Assembly: GCA_905215595.1 (NCBI GenBank)
Contig: CAJMQZ010000030.1
Span: forward strand, 1 to 20,311
Reading direction: 5' to 3'
From: an uncultured bacterium
GTDB taxonomy: Bacteria > Bacillota > Clostridia > Oscillospirales > Ruminococcaceae
Length of the DNA: 20,311 bases
Shown here: positions 7,245-13,571 of the stretch, piece after piece
Position numbering within the stretch: the first letter of the stretch is position 1
Layout of the letters: each line of letters begins with the position of its first letter
Notes under the pieces: generated by a model
Database searches by the model: none
What the model was told of the DNA's origin: nothing
The model's input: the letters and a program-made list of their open reading frames with translations, nothing else
Program-made: the position numbers and the translations under genes

Positions 7245-7710
7245 GGTTTACCCGGTAGAAGAATTTGGATATATCCAGCTTTAAGTAGTACCACTTCGCG
7301 TCTGGTTTCCGGCTGACCTGCCGCATCCAGTATTGCAGGCGTTGTGCCGCTTTGTGGCTGCCCTTATCTTTCCTGCACGCATACGAATCCTCGATAAAGA
7401 GTTTGTCGTATATCGGGTTGAGGTACTGGTATAGGCTCCACTGTACGATACGATCAGGATAGCGCAGGGCCATCACCAAACGCTTCTTTGGTACGAAAAC
7501 CCACAGCTTGCGGTACGGGCCGAGAATGTATGTGCCGCCCTGCATCTGCGCTTGGATCACAAACAGGTTGTGTTCAAACGCCGCAGTAAAAGCCAAAATC
7601 TCTTGTCTGTACCGTTTTCCTTTGCGGGCGTTATGGTCGGCCTCACAGAGATATTCAAACTCTGTTATGACCGCCCATGCGTTTTGAATTGTCTTTATTT
7701 CACCTGGCAT
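7192..7710 (-). pseudogene. DGR reverse transcriptase, C-terminally truncated
   Basis: The first ~157 residues are a group II-intron-like DGR reverse transcriptase. They include RYRQEILAFTAAFEHNLF, PKKRLVMALRYPDRIVQWSLYQ (motifs 1-2), IYDKLFIEDSYACRKDKGSH, and motif A YYLKLDISKFFYRV with the first catalytic aspartate. Directly afterwards the frame leaves the family and reads out of frame through the start of the next gene, ending at 7192. Motif B, the catalytic YxDD box and the thumb are missing, so no activity is expected. GAGG lies 5 nt before the ATG. In intact DGRs this enzyme copies TR RNA with errors at adenines. Confidence 0.9.
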
Positions 7711-7890
7711 TTCTGCCTCTTTTCACCGTCGCCGTGTGTGACGTTACCGCCTCCACGGCAATTCAAAATTTTTCCGGGTTGCTCTCCCGGAATGGAAATG
7801 CGCTCCTTTAGACACACGCACCGACTATGACCCGTAGATCACAGCCCCCATATCCAGCGTGGTGTCGCCGCACATAATGTGACGTGGTGT
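7711..7890 (-). other. DGR spacer between template repeat and reverse transcriptase
   Basis: No gene is seen. It contains a hairpin with arms TCCGGG/CCCGGA near 7776-7794. In working DGRs, sequence downstream of the TR is part of the template RNA that primes and binds the reverse transcriptase, so this stretch is probably the 3' part of the TR transcript. Confidence 0.45.
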
Positions 7891-8006
7891 AAAGCGGAAC
7901 GGCCCCCGATGTTCCAGTTGGAATTGCTGCGCGGATTGTTGAGGTTCAAGTTGAACAGGCCAGCGTTGCCGCCATTGTTCCAGTTGCCGCCCCGATTCGG
8001 AAGCCG
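7891..8006 (-). repeat. DGR template repeat (TR)
   Basis: A 116-bp non-coding copy of the target gene's 3' end (8605-8720, offset 714). 100 of 116 positions are identical. All 16 differences lie where the TR has A on the minus strand: 12 A-to-G and 4 A-to-T. The TR has 26 such adenines, largely in AAC/AAT codons (13 codons differ), the hallmark of adenine mutagenesis. A -10-like TATACT (minus strand, 8007-8012) abuts its upstream end and could start the template RNA. It lies between avd and the reverse transcriptase, the usual order. Confidence 0.96.
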
Positions 8007-8045
8007 AGTATAGTACATTCCCATGTATAAAAACTGGCAAGCCGC

Positions 8046-8474
8046 TTACAGCGTCTTGATATAGCCGCCCAGCAGTTTGCCAATTTCTTCATTGTATTTC
8101 GCCCACACCTCGTATTGGTGCATCGTAAGTGGCGGCGGGTACTTGCCCCCGTGTAACTTCTTACTCGCCGCCAGCCGTACCATTCCGCGCAGTACGTCTA
8201 GTTCCACATCGAGATTCTGGGTCGTTGTTTTCTTAAAATATTTGCGGTCGATTTCGATACTCAGGCGGTAAATCGTCAGAATGGATTTCTTCAACTCGTC
8301 CGCGAGTTCCCGGTCTTTCCGTGGAAAACTCATTGTCAACGGGTAGCCGTAGTCCACCATTTCCTCGATCTTTTCCCTAAGATGAAACGGCTCCACCTTT
8401 TTCTCGTCGTTCTTTTCTACCGCGCCCTTTTCGGGCTTTCCCTGCTGGGGCGGCACGTCGGCTTCTTTCGGCAC
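8046..8474 (-). CDS. avd: DGR accessory variability protein (Avd)
   Basis: 142 aa. Avd forms a pentameric four-helix-bundle barrel that binds the DGR reverse transcriptase and template RNA. After a charged, disordered N-terminus (about 30 residues) come amphipathic helices in the Avd/S23-like pattern: REKIEEMVDYGYPLTMSFPRKDRELADELK, ILTIYRLSIEIDRKYFKKTTTQNLDVELDVLRGMVRLA, and YEVWAKYNEEIGKLLGGYIK. The GTG at 8474 is preferred: GGAGG lies 8 nt upstream, while the longer TTG start at 8489 would overlap that site. It sits between the target gene and TR, as in classic DGRs. It appears intact although its partner enzyme is broken. Confidence 0.87.
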   Translation of the reverse strand: MPKEADVPPQQGKPEKGAVEKNDEKKVEPFHLREKIEEMVDYGYPLTMSFPRKDRELADELKKSILTIYRLSIEIDRKYFKKTTTQNLDVELDVLRGMVRLAASKKLHGGKYPPPLTMHQYEVWAKYNEEIGKLLGGYIKTL

Positions 8475-8487
8475 AGTCAACACCTCC

Positions 8488-8523
8488 AAAAAATCGGCGC
8501 GGCGGCCCGCTGGCCCACCGCGC
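8488..8523 (-). terminator. Terminator-like hairpin between DGR target and avd
   Basis: GC-rich stem GCGCGG/CCGCGC (8497-8502 with 8518-8523) with an inner GGCC pair. On the minus strand six T (8488-8493) follow. The T run abuts the avd ribosome site, so it could attenuate readthrough from the target into avd. Confidence 0.6.
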
Positions 8524-8548
8524 TTTCTGGTTTTTATTTTTCGCTTCT

Positions 8549-8570
8549 GTCCTGCGCTACCGCGCAGGAC
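8549..8570 (-). other. DGR cruciform hairpin downstream of VR
   Basis: Perfect 9-bp stem GTCCTGCGC/GCGCAGGAC with a 4-nt loop reading GGTA on the coding (minus) strand, 9 nt past the target stop codon. DGRs that retarget typically have a 7-10 bp hairpin with a GRNA tetraloop just downstream of VR that stimulates retrohoming. Position, stem length and loop fit. Confidence 0.8.
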
Positions 8571-8579
8571 GGCAGCTTA

Positions 8580-9479
8580 TCAGGATTCAGCAGGCAGCTC
8601 CACAAAAGCGGAACGGCCCCCGACGCTCCAGTCGGAACCGCTGCGCGGACCGCCGAGGTACAAGCTGAACAGGCCAGCGTAGCCGCCATCGTACCAGTAG
8701 CCGCCCCGACTCGGAAGCCGCTCTTCTGCGCCGTTGTTGAACCAGAAATAATCGCCGCCATAGGTGGTATCAATGCCAGTGCCAGTAAGAGCGGCATCCG
8801 GCATCAGCGCCAGTGCCATGAGCACCAGCTTTGCAGCGTCGCCCACAGCAGAACCGGCAGTAATGTCCTTGAACGAGCAGCCGCGCCCCTCGTCTTTCTG
8901 GTCGGTGATTGTGGTGTCCCACACAGCCTTGCCGGACACGACGTTCAGCTTGATGGAGCCGGAGGTCGTGCCGTTGCCGTCGGGAGTAATCAGCGCACCG
9001 TCGCTGGCGCGGATTGCTTTCCATGCTGCGCTGGAAGCAGCAGTGGATACGGAGTTGTCGGCGGCGTTGTTGTCTGCAATGATTTGCAGTTCGCCCTTGT
9101 ACAGACGCAGGCCGAGCAGCCACTCCCACACGTTGCCGTTCATATCCCAGATGCCGTCCATCTGGCCGTTGTGGCTCCACGGCAGCGGGCCAGTGCCCGT
9201 CAGTACGCGGGCGGTCTTTCCGCTGTCCTGCACGCCAGGTGCGGGGATTGCATCGTAGGTGGACTCGTTTGTGTCCTTGCCATAGTTATTATTGCCCCGC
9301 GGCTCACATCCGCGCTTGTGGCACCACAGGGCAACGGCGGCCCACTCGGCCACGGTGGCCTCATGCCAGCCCGTGCCGTTCGCCTTGGTCTTGCTGGCGA
9401 ACCAGTCAAAGTTCTGGCTTACGGTGGGATCTTCTGCGGGCAGGCTGTATGCGCGCTCGTTGTAAACCTTGGTCTGGTA
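8580..9479 (-). pseudogene. DGR target protein (FGE/C-type-lectin fold), 5'-truncated
   Basis: An open frame of 299 residues with the formylglycine-generating-enzyme-like C-type lectin signature DGIWDMNGNVWEW and the C-terminal variable region RGGYWYDGGYAGLF...WSVGGRSAF. In DGR phages such proteins are receptor-binding tips whose variable loop is diversified. No ATG and no ribosome site precede the conserved part; the first start-like codon in frame is a GTG at 9353, inside the domain. Upstream of about 9479 the sequence belongs to a rep-like gene in a different frame. The N-terminus is therefore lost and normal expression is unlikely. Confidence 0.85.
8605..8720 (-). repeat. DGR variable repeat (VR)
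   Basis: The 3' end of the target gene, matching TR 7891-8006. Relative to the TR, 13 codons are changed: mostly Asn to Tyr (4), Ser (3), Gly (3), Asp (2), plus Ile to Val. The 3' end GGGGGCCGTTCCGCTTT is identical in both copies and is the likely initiation-of-homing segment. Confidence 0.95.
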
Positions 9480-9772
9480 TCCACACGCTCCATGTCGCCG
9501 GGTGCAGGCAGACGGTCGTTGTCGTAGGTGTATGTAACGGAGTAGTCCGTTCTGCGGAAGTTGCGCTGGATCAGCAGTTCCAGGTATCGCCCGGACTGCC
9601 GTAAATTGTACGCTTCTTTCGCAATGGAGCTGGCAAGTTCTTTCTTCTTGCGGGTGCTGGCCTTGTGCTGCTGTTCCGTGATCTCGAAAAAGTCAACCTG
9701 CATCGTTTCAGCCGTGGCGTAATCTTTGCCGCAGATGAATTTTTGCTCTCGCACTCTGAAACCGCCTGCCAT
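9419..9772 (-). pseudogene. Replication-like phage protein, N-terminal fragment
   Basis: 117 aa, starting MAGGFRVREQKFICGKDYAT. It resembles the N-terminus of replication initiator-like proteins of small Firmicutes phages and integrative elements (ELLIQRNFRRTDYSVTYTYD, then LPAPGDMER). I know this only by pattern and hold it loosely. After about residue 98 the family pattern stops and the frame reads 18 unrelated residues out of frame across the DGR target. This marks a deletion that removed the rep C-terminus and the target N-terminus. AAGGAGG lies 12 nt before the ATG; the longer start at 9799 lacks a ribosome site. Confidence 0.6.
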
Positions 9773-10095
9773 ACTCTCTACGTCCCTCCTTCCGTTCACG
9801 TCATGGAACTTTCTTTATCTTGACCCACAAACGAAAGAGGGGAACGATGCAGAGGAACAACGCCGGGCCGCGTTCCCTTTGCCCTCTATTCCGATAAGCT
9901 GCCGGAACGCCGCCCTCGTTTTCCCTCTGCACTCCCTTTCCCCGCCGGGGGTAGGTGCATCGTTTCGCTCTTCTTTCTCGTCGTGTCCCTTAACTTAGCT
10001 TCCGTATACAAGCCCCTTGCCGCCTCGTCAGGGCGGCTATTTAACGACGGACTACTATGTATAATATATAATGTAAGAGGCTTGCTCTTCGGCGG
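9773..10095. other. Non-coding stretch upstream of the rep-like fragment
   Basis: No gene is seen in 323 bases. It contains a hairpin GCCGCC/GGCGGC (10019-10024 with 10032-10037) beside a very AT-rich patch (10050-10075, TATAATATATAAT). Such a layout could hold the rep promoter, a terminator without T run, or a replication origin. None is proven. Confidence 0.35.
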
Positions 10096-10308
10096 TCACT
10101 TTTTCTTGAGGAAGCCGCCAATGATTTTCTTGTATTCCTTGCTACACTCCGGGCAAAGGTCGCGCTTGCGGCCATGGTCGTCTGTCACTTTTTCCCAGTC
10201 CCTCGTCATACGTTCGCGGACACTGTTCATGGTGCTGCACATATCCGTCGGCGCAAACATGGTCTTGCCGCATTTGTCGCAGGTATACTCGACCCCATCC
10301 CTAGTCAT
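10096..10308 (-). CDS. Small zinc-finger phage protein
   Basis: 70 aa beginning MTRDGVEYTCDKCGKTMF and containing a second pair LCPECSKEYKK, together a CxxC...CxxC zinc ribbon of about 45 residues, with a Lys-rich tail. It probably binds metal and perhaps nucleic acid or protein; no function is known. The ATG at 10308 has AAGGA 9 nt upstream; an ATG at 10314 is also possible. It overlaps the stop of the preceding 47-aa gene, so translation is likely coupled. Confidence 0.7.
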   Translation of the reverse strand: MTRDGVEYTCDKCGKTMFAPTDMCSTMNSVRERMTRDWEKVTDDHGRKRDLCPECSKEYKKIIGGFLKKK

Positions 10309-10444
10309 TTTCATCTTTCCTTTCTTTCCATTCTTGGCAGGTGTTCTCCGGGTCAGTAAAATCCGCCCGGTGTTCGGATAAGCCGTTGAAGCATACCCAC
10401 GAGAAGCTGTCATGCCATGCGCAGGTGGAGCAGTTCTTTTCCAT
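10301..10444 (-). CDS. 47-residue cysteine-containing phage protein
   Basis: A gene too short for most callers. It encodes MEKNCSTCAWHD, then CFNGLSEHRADFTDPENTCQEW, and has four cysteines (CxxC plus two). This pattern is common in small early proteins of clostridial phages and suggests a metal site. GGAGG lies 10 nt upstream, its ATG overlaps the upstream stop as TAATG, and its stop overlaps the next start. These couplings support a real gene. Confidence 0.75.
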   Translation of the reverse strand: MEKNCSTCAWHDSFSWVCFNGLSEHRADFTDPENTCQEWKERKDEND

Positions 10445-10908
10445 TACTCGCGTTCCTCCCAGTTCCAGCAGGAACTTTCCTGGTGCGTCGTTGGTTTCGG
10501 GCGATGTTTGTTAAAGCACGTCCCGTCCTGCAAATGCCACCTGCAAAATTCGCAGCTTTTGTGTATGATGATTTTTGCGCCGCATTCCGGGCAGTGCTTA
10601 AACGTGTACTCGCAAATTTCTTTCTCCCCGTCGTCCGGGTCGATCTTGATTCGCTTCCAGTCCTCAATATGGATTCCGCACTTGTGGCAGATAAATTCGT
10701 CGCAATCCAGGTAGTCCATATTTTCGTTGTACGTCAGCGGTTGCAAGCTCTCCGCAGTTATGGTCGGTTCAGCTTCCAGACTTCCCATAATCAACTTCAC
10801 CACGTCGATCTTGATTTTTCCATACGTCAGTTCGCCTTTCAAGGCATACGCTATGTTTTTGAGCACCTGCTCAAAGTGGTTTGCGTCAACCAGCCGTTTT
10901 TCTCTCAT
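10444..10908 (-). CDS. Early phage protein with zinc ribbon (paralogue B)
   Basis: 154 aa starting MREKRLVDANHFEQVLKNI. The N-terminal 'KRLVDAN' module is typical of small clostridial phage proteins. It is followed by EAEPTITAESLQP and a Cys-rich C-terminus with repeated CxxC pairs (ICHKCGIHI, HCPECGAKI, SCEFCRWH). The start at 10908 overlaps the end of the upstream gene and has GGAG only 1 nt away, so it is probably translationally coupled. It is related to the gene upstream. Function unknown. Confidence 0.7.
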   Translation of the reverse strand: MREKRLVDANHFEQVLKNIAYALKGELTYGKIKIDVVKLIMGSLEAEPTITAESLQPLTYNENMDYLDCDEFICHKCGIHIEDWKRIKIDPDDGEKEICEYTFKHCPECGAKIIIHKSCEFCRWHLQDGTCFNKHRPKPTTHQESSCWNWEERE

Positions 10909-11206
10909 ACTCCAAGCCCTCCATTTTGTATCCGCATCGGCAGCAGTAAACATGGTCTGTGTGCTTGTCGAACGATGTAAATGTTTCGTGGCGGCCACAA
11001 TGCCCGCACTTACACTCTGCGCCGTCTGCCATGAGCCGAACGACAAGCCATTTCGCGGTTGGTCTCAGGCTTTCCGGGTCTATCGTCGGCTGCTCGTTCA
11101 CAACCCACTCCATGAAACCGTAGCCTATCTTTAGAGTCGCATTGTTAAGAGCATTGCCAAACGCAATTAAAAGGTCGTCCGCATCAATTAGCCGTTTTGT
11201 TTTCAT
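10886..11206 (-). CDS. Early phage protein with zinc ribbon (paralogue A)
   Basis: 106 aa starting MKTKRLIDADDLLIAFGNAL, then NEQPTIDPESLRP and a zinc ribbon CKCGHCGRHETF...YCCRCGYKM. GGAGG lies 6 nt before the ATG. The start overlaps the preceding gene by 23 nt and the end overlaps the next by 23 nt. The parallel motifs (RLIDAD/RLVDAN and QPTIDPESLRP/EPTITAESLQP) show it is a paralogue of the next gene. Confidence 0.72.
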   Translation of the reverse strand: MKTKRLIDADDLLIAFGNALNNATLKIGYGFMEWVVNEQPTIDPESLRPTAKWLVVRLMADGAECKCGHCGRHETFTSFDKHTDHVYCCRCGYKMEGLEYERKTAG

Positions 11207-11441
11207 CGTGCGCCTCCGTCGTCTTTTTCTTCTGTTTTCGACCTCTCTTCGGAATTTCCGGGACTGTAACCACAACGTCCTTTTGTTTCTGCTGCTTTTC
11301 CATTTCCGCCGGGATGGCTTCAACCAAATTTCTAAAACTTTGTAAGGTTTGAAGTGCCTGCATCTCGAACACAAGCCGCGCCAACTCTTCCGGCGTTCCC
11401 TGCTGGATGGAGTGACCGTCCGGGTATATCGTTATCGTCAT
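11184..11441 (-). CDS. Small basic phage protein, unknown
   Basis: 85 aa, starting MTITIYPDGHSIQQGTPEEL. A helical middle (ARLVFEMQALQTLQSFRNLV) is followed by a strongly basic tail (KRGRKQKKK). No family is recognised; the tail could bind nucleic acid. The start overlaps the previous stop as ATGA, so it belongs to the same operon. Confidence 0.6.
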   Translation of the reverse strand: MTITIYPDGHSIQQGTPEELARLVFEMQALQTLQSFRNLVEAIPAEMEKQQKQKDVVVTVPEIPKRGRKQKKKTTEAHDENKTAN

Positions 11442-11932
11442 TCCGTACTATCCTTTTCTTTCAGTTCCACTTTCGGCATCAGCTGATCCGAACGGTTTAG
11501 CGGGGAGAAGAAGTCGTTCCACATTCCACCCTCCGGGAAGTCGTGCCACGCCAGGGCATAACGGATCGCCAGCCATACGGATTCTGCCCGGTACGCTTCC
11601 CTCAATGTAAACTGGATAGAAGCTGTCGGCACATTCTGCGTCCAGAGCGCGCGCAGCCCCGCCCGCATACGGTCGCGGAGCCGCATACACTTGTAAAAAT
11701 CCTGCTCGTGATCCCGGTTGAATTTCTTCCGTTCCTCGGTAGTGTGGCACTCTTTCTCCATCTGCTCCACATAGTCCCAGCAGCAGACCTCGTTTGTGAA
11801 GTCCTCAAACTGGCCCATCCGCAGGCGGAGATATTCTTCACACGCTCGCTTTACCGCTTCCGCCGTTTTCCGGCTCATGGTTATGGTTACGGTTTCCACA
11901 TCCGCCGGGTGTGACTTTCTTTTTTGTGCCAT
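11438..11932 (-). CDS. Early phage protein, unknown
   Basis: 164 aa, starting MAQKRKSHPADVETVTITMSRKTAEAVKRACEEYLRLRMGQ. The N-terminal part resembles a short beta strand plus helix, as in small ribbon-helix-helix proteins, and a longer helical domain with several aromatic residues follows. No family is recognised. The start at 11932 is chosen because GGAAAGGAAAA lies upstream; its N-terminal ~95 bases also serve, in another frame, as the end of the previous gene. Confidence 0.6.
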   Translation of the reverse strand: MAQKRKSHPADVETVTITMSRKTAEAVKRACEEYLRLRMGQFEDFTNEVCCWDYVEQMEKECHTTEERKKFNRDHEQDFYKCMRLRDRMRAGLRALWTQNVPTASIQFTLREAYRAESVWLAIRYALAWHDFPEGGMWNDFFSPLNRSDQLMPKVELKEKDSTE

Positions 11933-12269
11933 ACTGGTTTTCCTTTCCGCCAGGCCATCCACGGTGCTGGCCGTGCTCAAACTTTTTCACCATTGCGGCT
12001 ACCTGAATCGCTTCCACTGCCAGACTGACAGCCATTTCACGGATTTCTTGAAGTTCTTCCCGCGAAATTGTTTTGTTTGCCTTGACGGCGTTCCACATTC
12101 TCTTTTTGACGTGGAGTTCCAGCGGCATAAGTGCCTGTTCAACTTCTTCCAGCTCTTCCCGGACGATGTTCTGCCCCTCGTGCGGGCTGGCAAAAGGCCG
12201 GAACCGCTTGTTTGCAGCGTTCAGTTCCTTGTTTACCAGCTTGCGAACGTCACCTCTGATTGCATCCAT
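11838..12269 (-). CDS. Early phage protein, unknown, with overlapping tail
   Basis: 143 aa, starting MDAIRGDVRKLVNKELNAANKRF. It is mostly charged helices (REELEEVEQALMPLELHVKKRMW, then SREELQEIREMAVSLAVEAIQVAAMVKKFEHGQHRG). The start has GGAG 8 nt upstream. The last ~32 residues are Gly/Asn-rich and overlap the next gene by 95 nt in another frame, which suggests a frameshift or stop loss near the 3' end. Confidence 0.58.
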   Translation of the reverse strand: MDAIRGDVRKLVNKELNAANKRFRPFASPHEGQNIVREELEEVEQALMPLELHVKKRMWNAVKANKTISREELQEIREMAVSLAVEAIQVAAMVKKFEHGQHRGWPGGKENQYGTKKKVTPGGCGNRNHNHEPENGGSGKASV

Positions 12270-12282
12270 TGTTTTTGCTCCT

Positions 12283-12738
12283 TTATCGTGATTTTCTGCC
12301 GCGCAATGGGGCATATTCAGCAGTTACCTGCCAGCTTTCCTCCCACCACGCGAGTTCTTTCGGTGTGATTTTTGTGCAGTATCGCACTATTTCTTGATCC
12401 GCCGAATTTTCGTGCGTCCGATTGTACTTTTCAAACGCATCTTCAACAGCTTTTCTCAATCTTTTTGCTTCCTGCAAGTCAGGTTCTTTTTCGCCTCGTG
12501 CAGTCTTGTAGTCCTTCGTAGAAAATATATTTTCTTCAAAGAAACGTCCGATCTGCTGGATAGCATTCCATCTTACTACATATCCATCTTCATTCAGGGC
12601 ATCCATGTTAAGAAGTGAAAATTCCGCTATGCCCTCTGTACAGAATCTCTCTTCATTGATCATCTTCATAATGAGGTCGCGCTTCAACTTCGGCGTTCTG
12701 TTCAGCTCTTCTACAATGTGTTCAGGTTTCAGTGTCAC
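12283..12738 (-). CDS. Early phage protein, unknown
   Basis: 151 aa from a GTG start (GAGGTG lies 9 nt upstream), beginning MTLKPEHIVEELNRTPKLKRDL. It is helical and charged, with an aromatic C-terminus (ELAWWEESWQVTAEY). AT content is higher than in its neighbours. No family is recognised. It is the first gene of the minus-strand early cassette running to 10096. Confidence 0.6.
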   Translation of the reverse strand: MTLKPEHIVEELNRTPKLKRDLIMKMINEERFCTEGIAEFSLLNMDALNEDGYVVRWNAIQQIGRFFEENIFSTKDYKTARGEKEPDLQEAKRLRKAVEDAFEKYNRTHENSADQEIVRYCTKITPKELAWWEESWQVTAEYAPLRGRKSR

Positions 12739-12761
12739 GTCCGCTTCACCTCTCTTTAATG

Positions 12762-12790
12762 TTGTCCGCCTCTTCCCGCCGTGCTATAAT
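12762..12790 (+). promoter_or_regulatory. Promoter of the plus-strand zinc-ribbon gene
   Basis: -35 TTGTCC (12762-12767), 17-nt spacer, -10 TATAAT (12785-12790), 29 nt before the ATG at 12820. Confidence 0.8.
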
Positions 12791-12819
12791 CGTGGCAGGC
12801 GGAAAGGGGGTGATTATAA

Positions 12820-13035
12820 ATGCCTATCTGTCCTCGTTGCGGTTCCGCTGTTGGTTCGGACGCTCAATTCTGTTCCAACTGCGGCGCATCTCTGAATGTC
12901 AGTTCTGAAAACTTCTGCACCAATCCAGATTGCAAACGTCATAAGGAACATTTTTCTTTTGCTCCCGGCGTTCGTTTCTGCGACCAGTGCGGAAAGCTGA
13001 CGACTGACGGCAAAAAGATTGAAGCTCTGATCTGA
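12820..13035 (+). CDS. Double zinc-ribbon protein
   Basis: 71 aa with four CxxC-type knuckles: CPRCGSAVG, CSNCGASLN, CTNPDCKRH and CDQCGKLTT, i.e. two zinc ribbons in tandem. The N-terminus resembles zinc-ribbon domains of the zinc_ribbon_2 type. It lies alone on the plus strand, between the minus-strand early cassette and the gene at 13084, with its own promoter, a GGGGGTG ribosome site and a terminator. That is the layout of an autonomous 'moron' gene that can be expressed while the prophage is silent. Role unknown. Confidence 0.82.
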   Translation: MPICPRCGSAVGSDAQFCSNCGASLNVSSENFCTNPDCKRHKEHFSFAPGVRFCDQCGKLTTDGKKIEALI

Positions 13036-13050
13036 GCATCTTTCTTTTCT

Positions 13051-13085
13051 AAGCTCCTGCTTGTGGAAGAAGCGGGAGCTTTTTT
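13051..13085 (+). terminator. Terminator of the zinc-ribbon gene
   Basis: Stem AAGCTCCTGCTT (13051-13062) with AAGCGGGAGCTT (13070-13081), followed by TTTT on the plus strand. Confidence 0.88.
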
Positions 13086-13404
13086 ACAGCCACTTTTCGC
13101 CGTTCAGTCTGACCCAGACCAGCTTGCCGGACTTGTCCTTGAACAGAACAACTTCTTCTCCGTCGTCGATGTTCTCAAACTCGCGGGCAAGTTTCAGGCG
13201 GTCGTCCAGCGTTTCGACCTTTGCCGACCCGCCGATGTTCCCGCCCTGCATTTTTATCAGTTCGGACAGCATCGCCGCCCGTTCCGCCTTGCGCCCCTCA
13301 AATAGTACACGGCGAATCGTTCCGTAGAGGTTGTACATATCGCGCACACGCCAGCTAATCGCACTCGCCCGAACGTCTGCGTAGATACTTTTTTCCTTTT
13401 CCAT
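13084..13404 (-). CDS. Unknown protein opposite the repressor
   Basis: 106 aa, starting MEKEKSIYADVRASAISWRVRDMYNLYGTIRR, ending in a beta-rich segment (GEEVVLFKDKSGKLVWVRLNG). No family is recognised. GGAGG lies 8 nt before the ATG at 13404; a GTG at 13413 overlaps that site. It is the first gene read from the minus-strand promoter of the control region, the position of a cro-like or early gene in temperate elements, but no HTH is visible. Confidence 0.65.
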   Translation of the reverse strand: MEKEKSIYADVRASAISWRVRDMYNLYGTIRRVLFEGRKAERAAMLSELIKMQGGNIGGSAKVETLDDRLKLAREFENIDDGEEVVLFKDKSGKLVWVRLNGEKWL

Positions 13405-13443
13405 CCTCTTCACCTCCCTTTTCCGTTGCTCTCATGTTGCTTG

Positions 13444-13528
13444 TCGGAACTTTACAGTGCCATTATAGTCAATTCTCGGAACATTGTCAATGGTTTTCTG
13501 GGATTCTTTTGTTGATTTTCGGAACTTT
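13444..13528. promoter_or_regulatory. Three TCGGAAC(A/T)TT operator candidates
   Basis: Copies at 13444-13453, 13476-13485 and 13519-13528. The second lies in the spacer of the minus-strand promoter, the third in the spacer of the plus-strand promoter, and the first downstream of the minus -10. A repressor bound there would block both promoters. The likely binder is the XRE protein encoded at 13572 (inference). Confidence 0.6.
13462..13490 (-). promoter_or_regulatory. Early promoter, minus strand
   Basis: -35 TTGACA (13485-13490), 17-nt spacer, -10 TATAAT (13462-13467): a full consensus promoter driving the gene at 13084. Confidence 0.88.
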
Positions 13529-13540
13529 ATTTGCTATAAT
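13512..13540 (+). promoter_or_regulatory. Repressor promoter, plus strand
   Basis: -35 TTGATT (13512-13517), 17-nt spacer, -10 TATAAT (13535-13540), 31 nt before the repressor ATG. Confidence 0.85.
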
Positions 13541-13571
13541 GGGATTGCAGAAAGGTGGTGAATAAAAATAA

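Noticed and set aside
7825..8040. Reading frame with NWNNGGNAGLFNLNLNN
   Set aside because: It is the DGR template repeat read in the frame of the target; it has no ribosome site and its Asn-rich text is the adenine-rich template.
8382..9527. Plus-strand frame of 381 codons across the DGR
   Set aside because: Antisense to avd and the target; the opposite strand has recognised domains.
10040..10075. AT-rich TATAATATATAAT patch as a plus-strand promoter
   Set aside because: No matching -35 and no plus-strand gene downstream.
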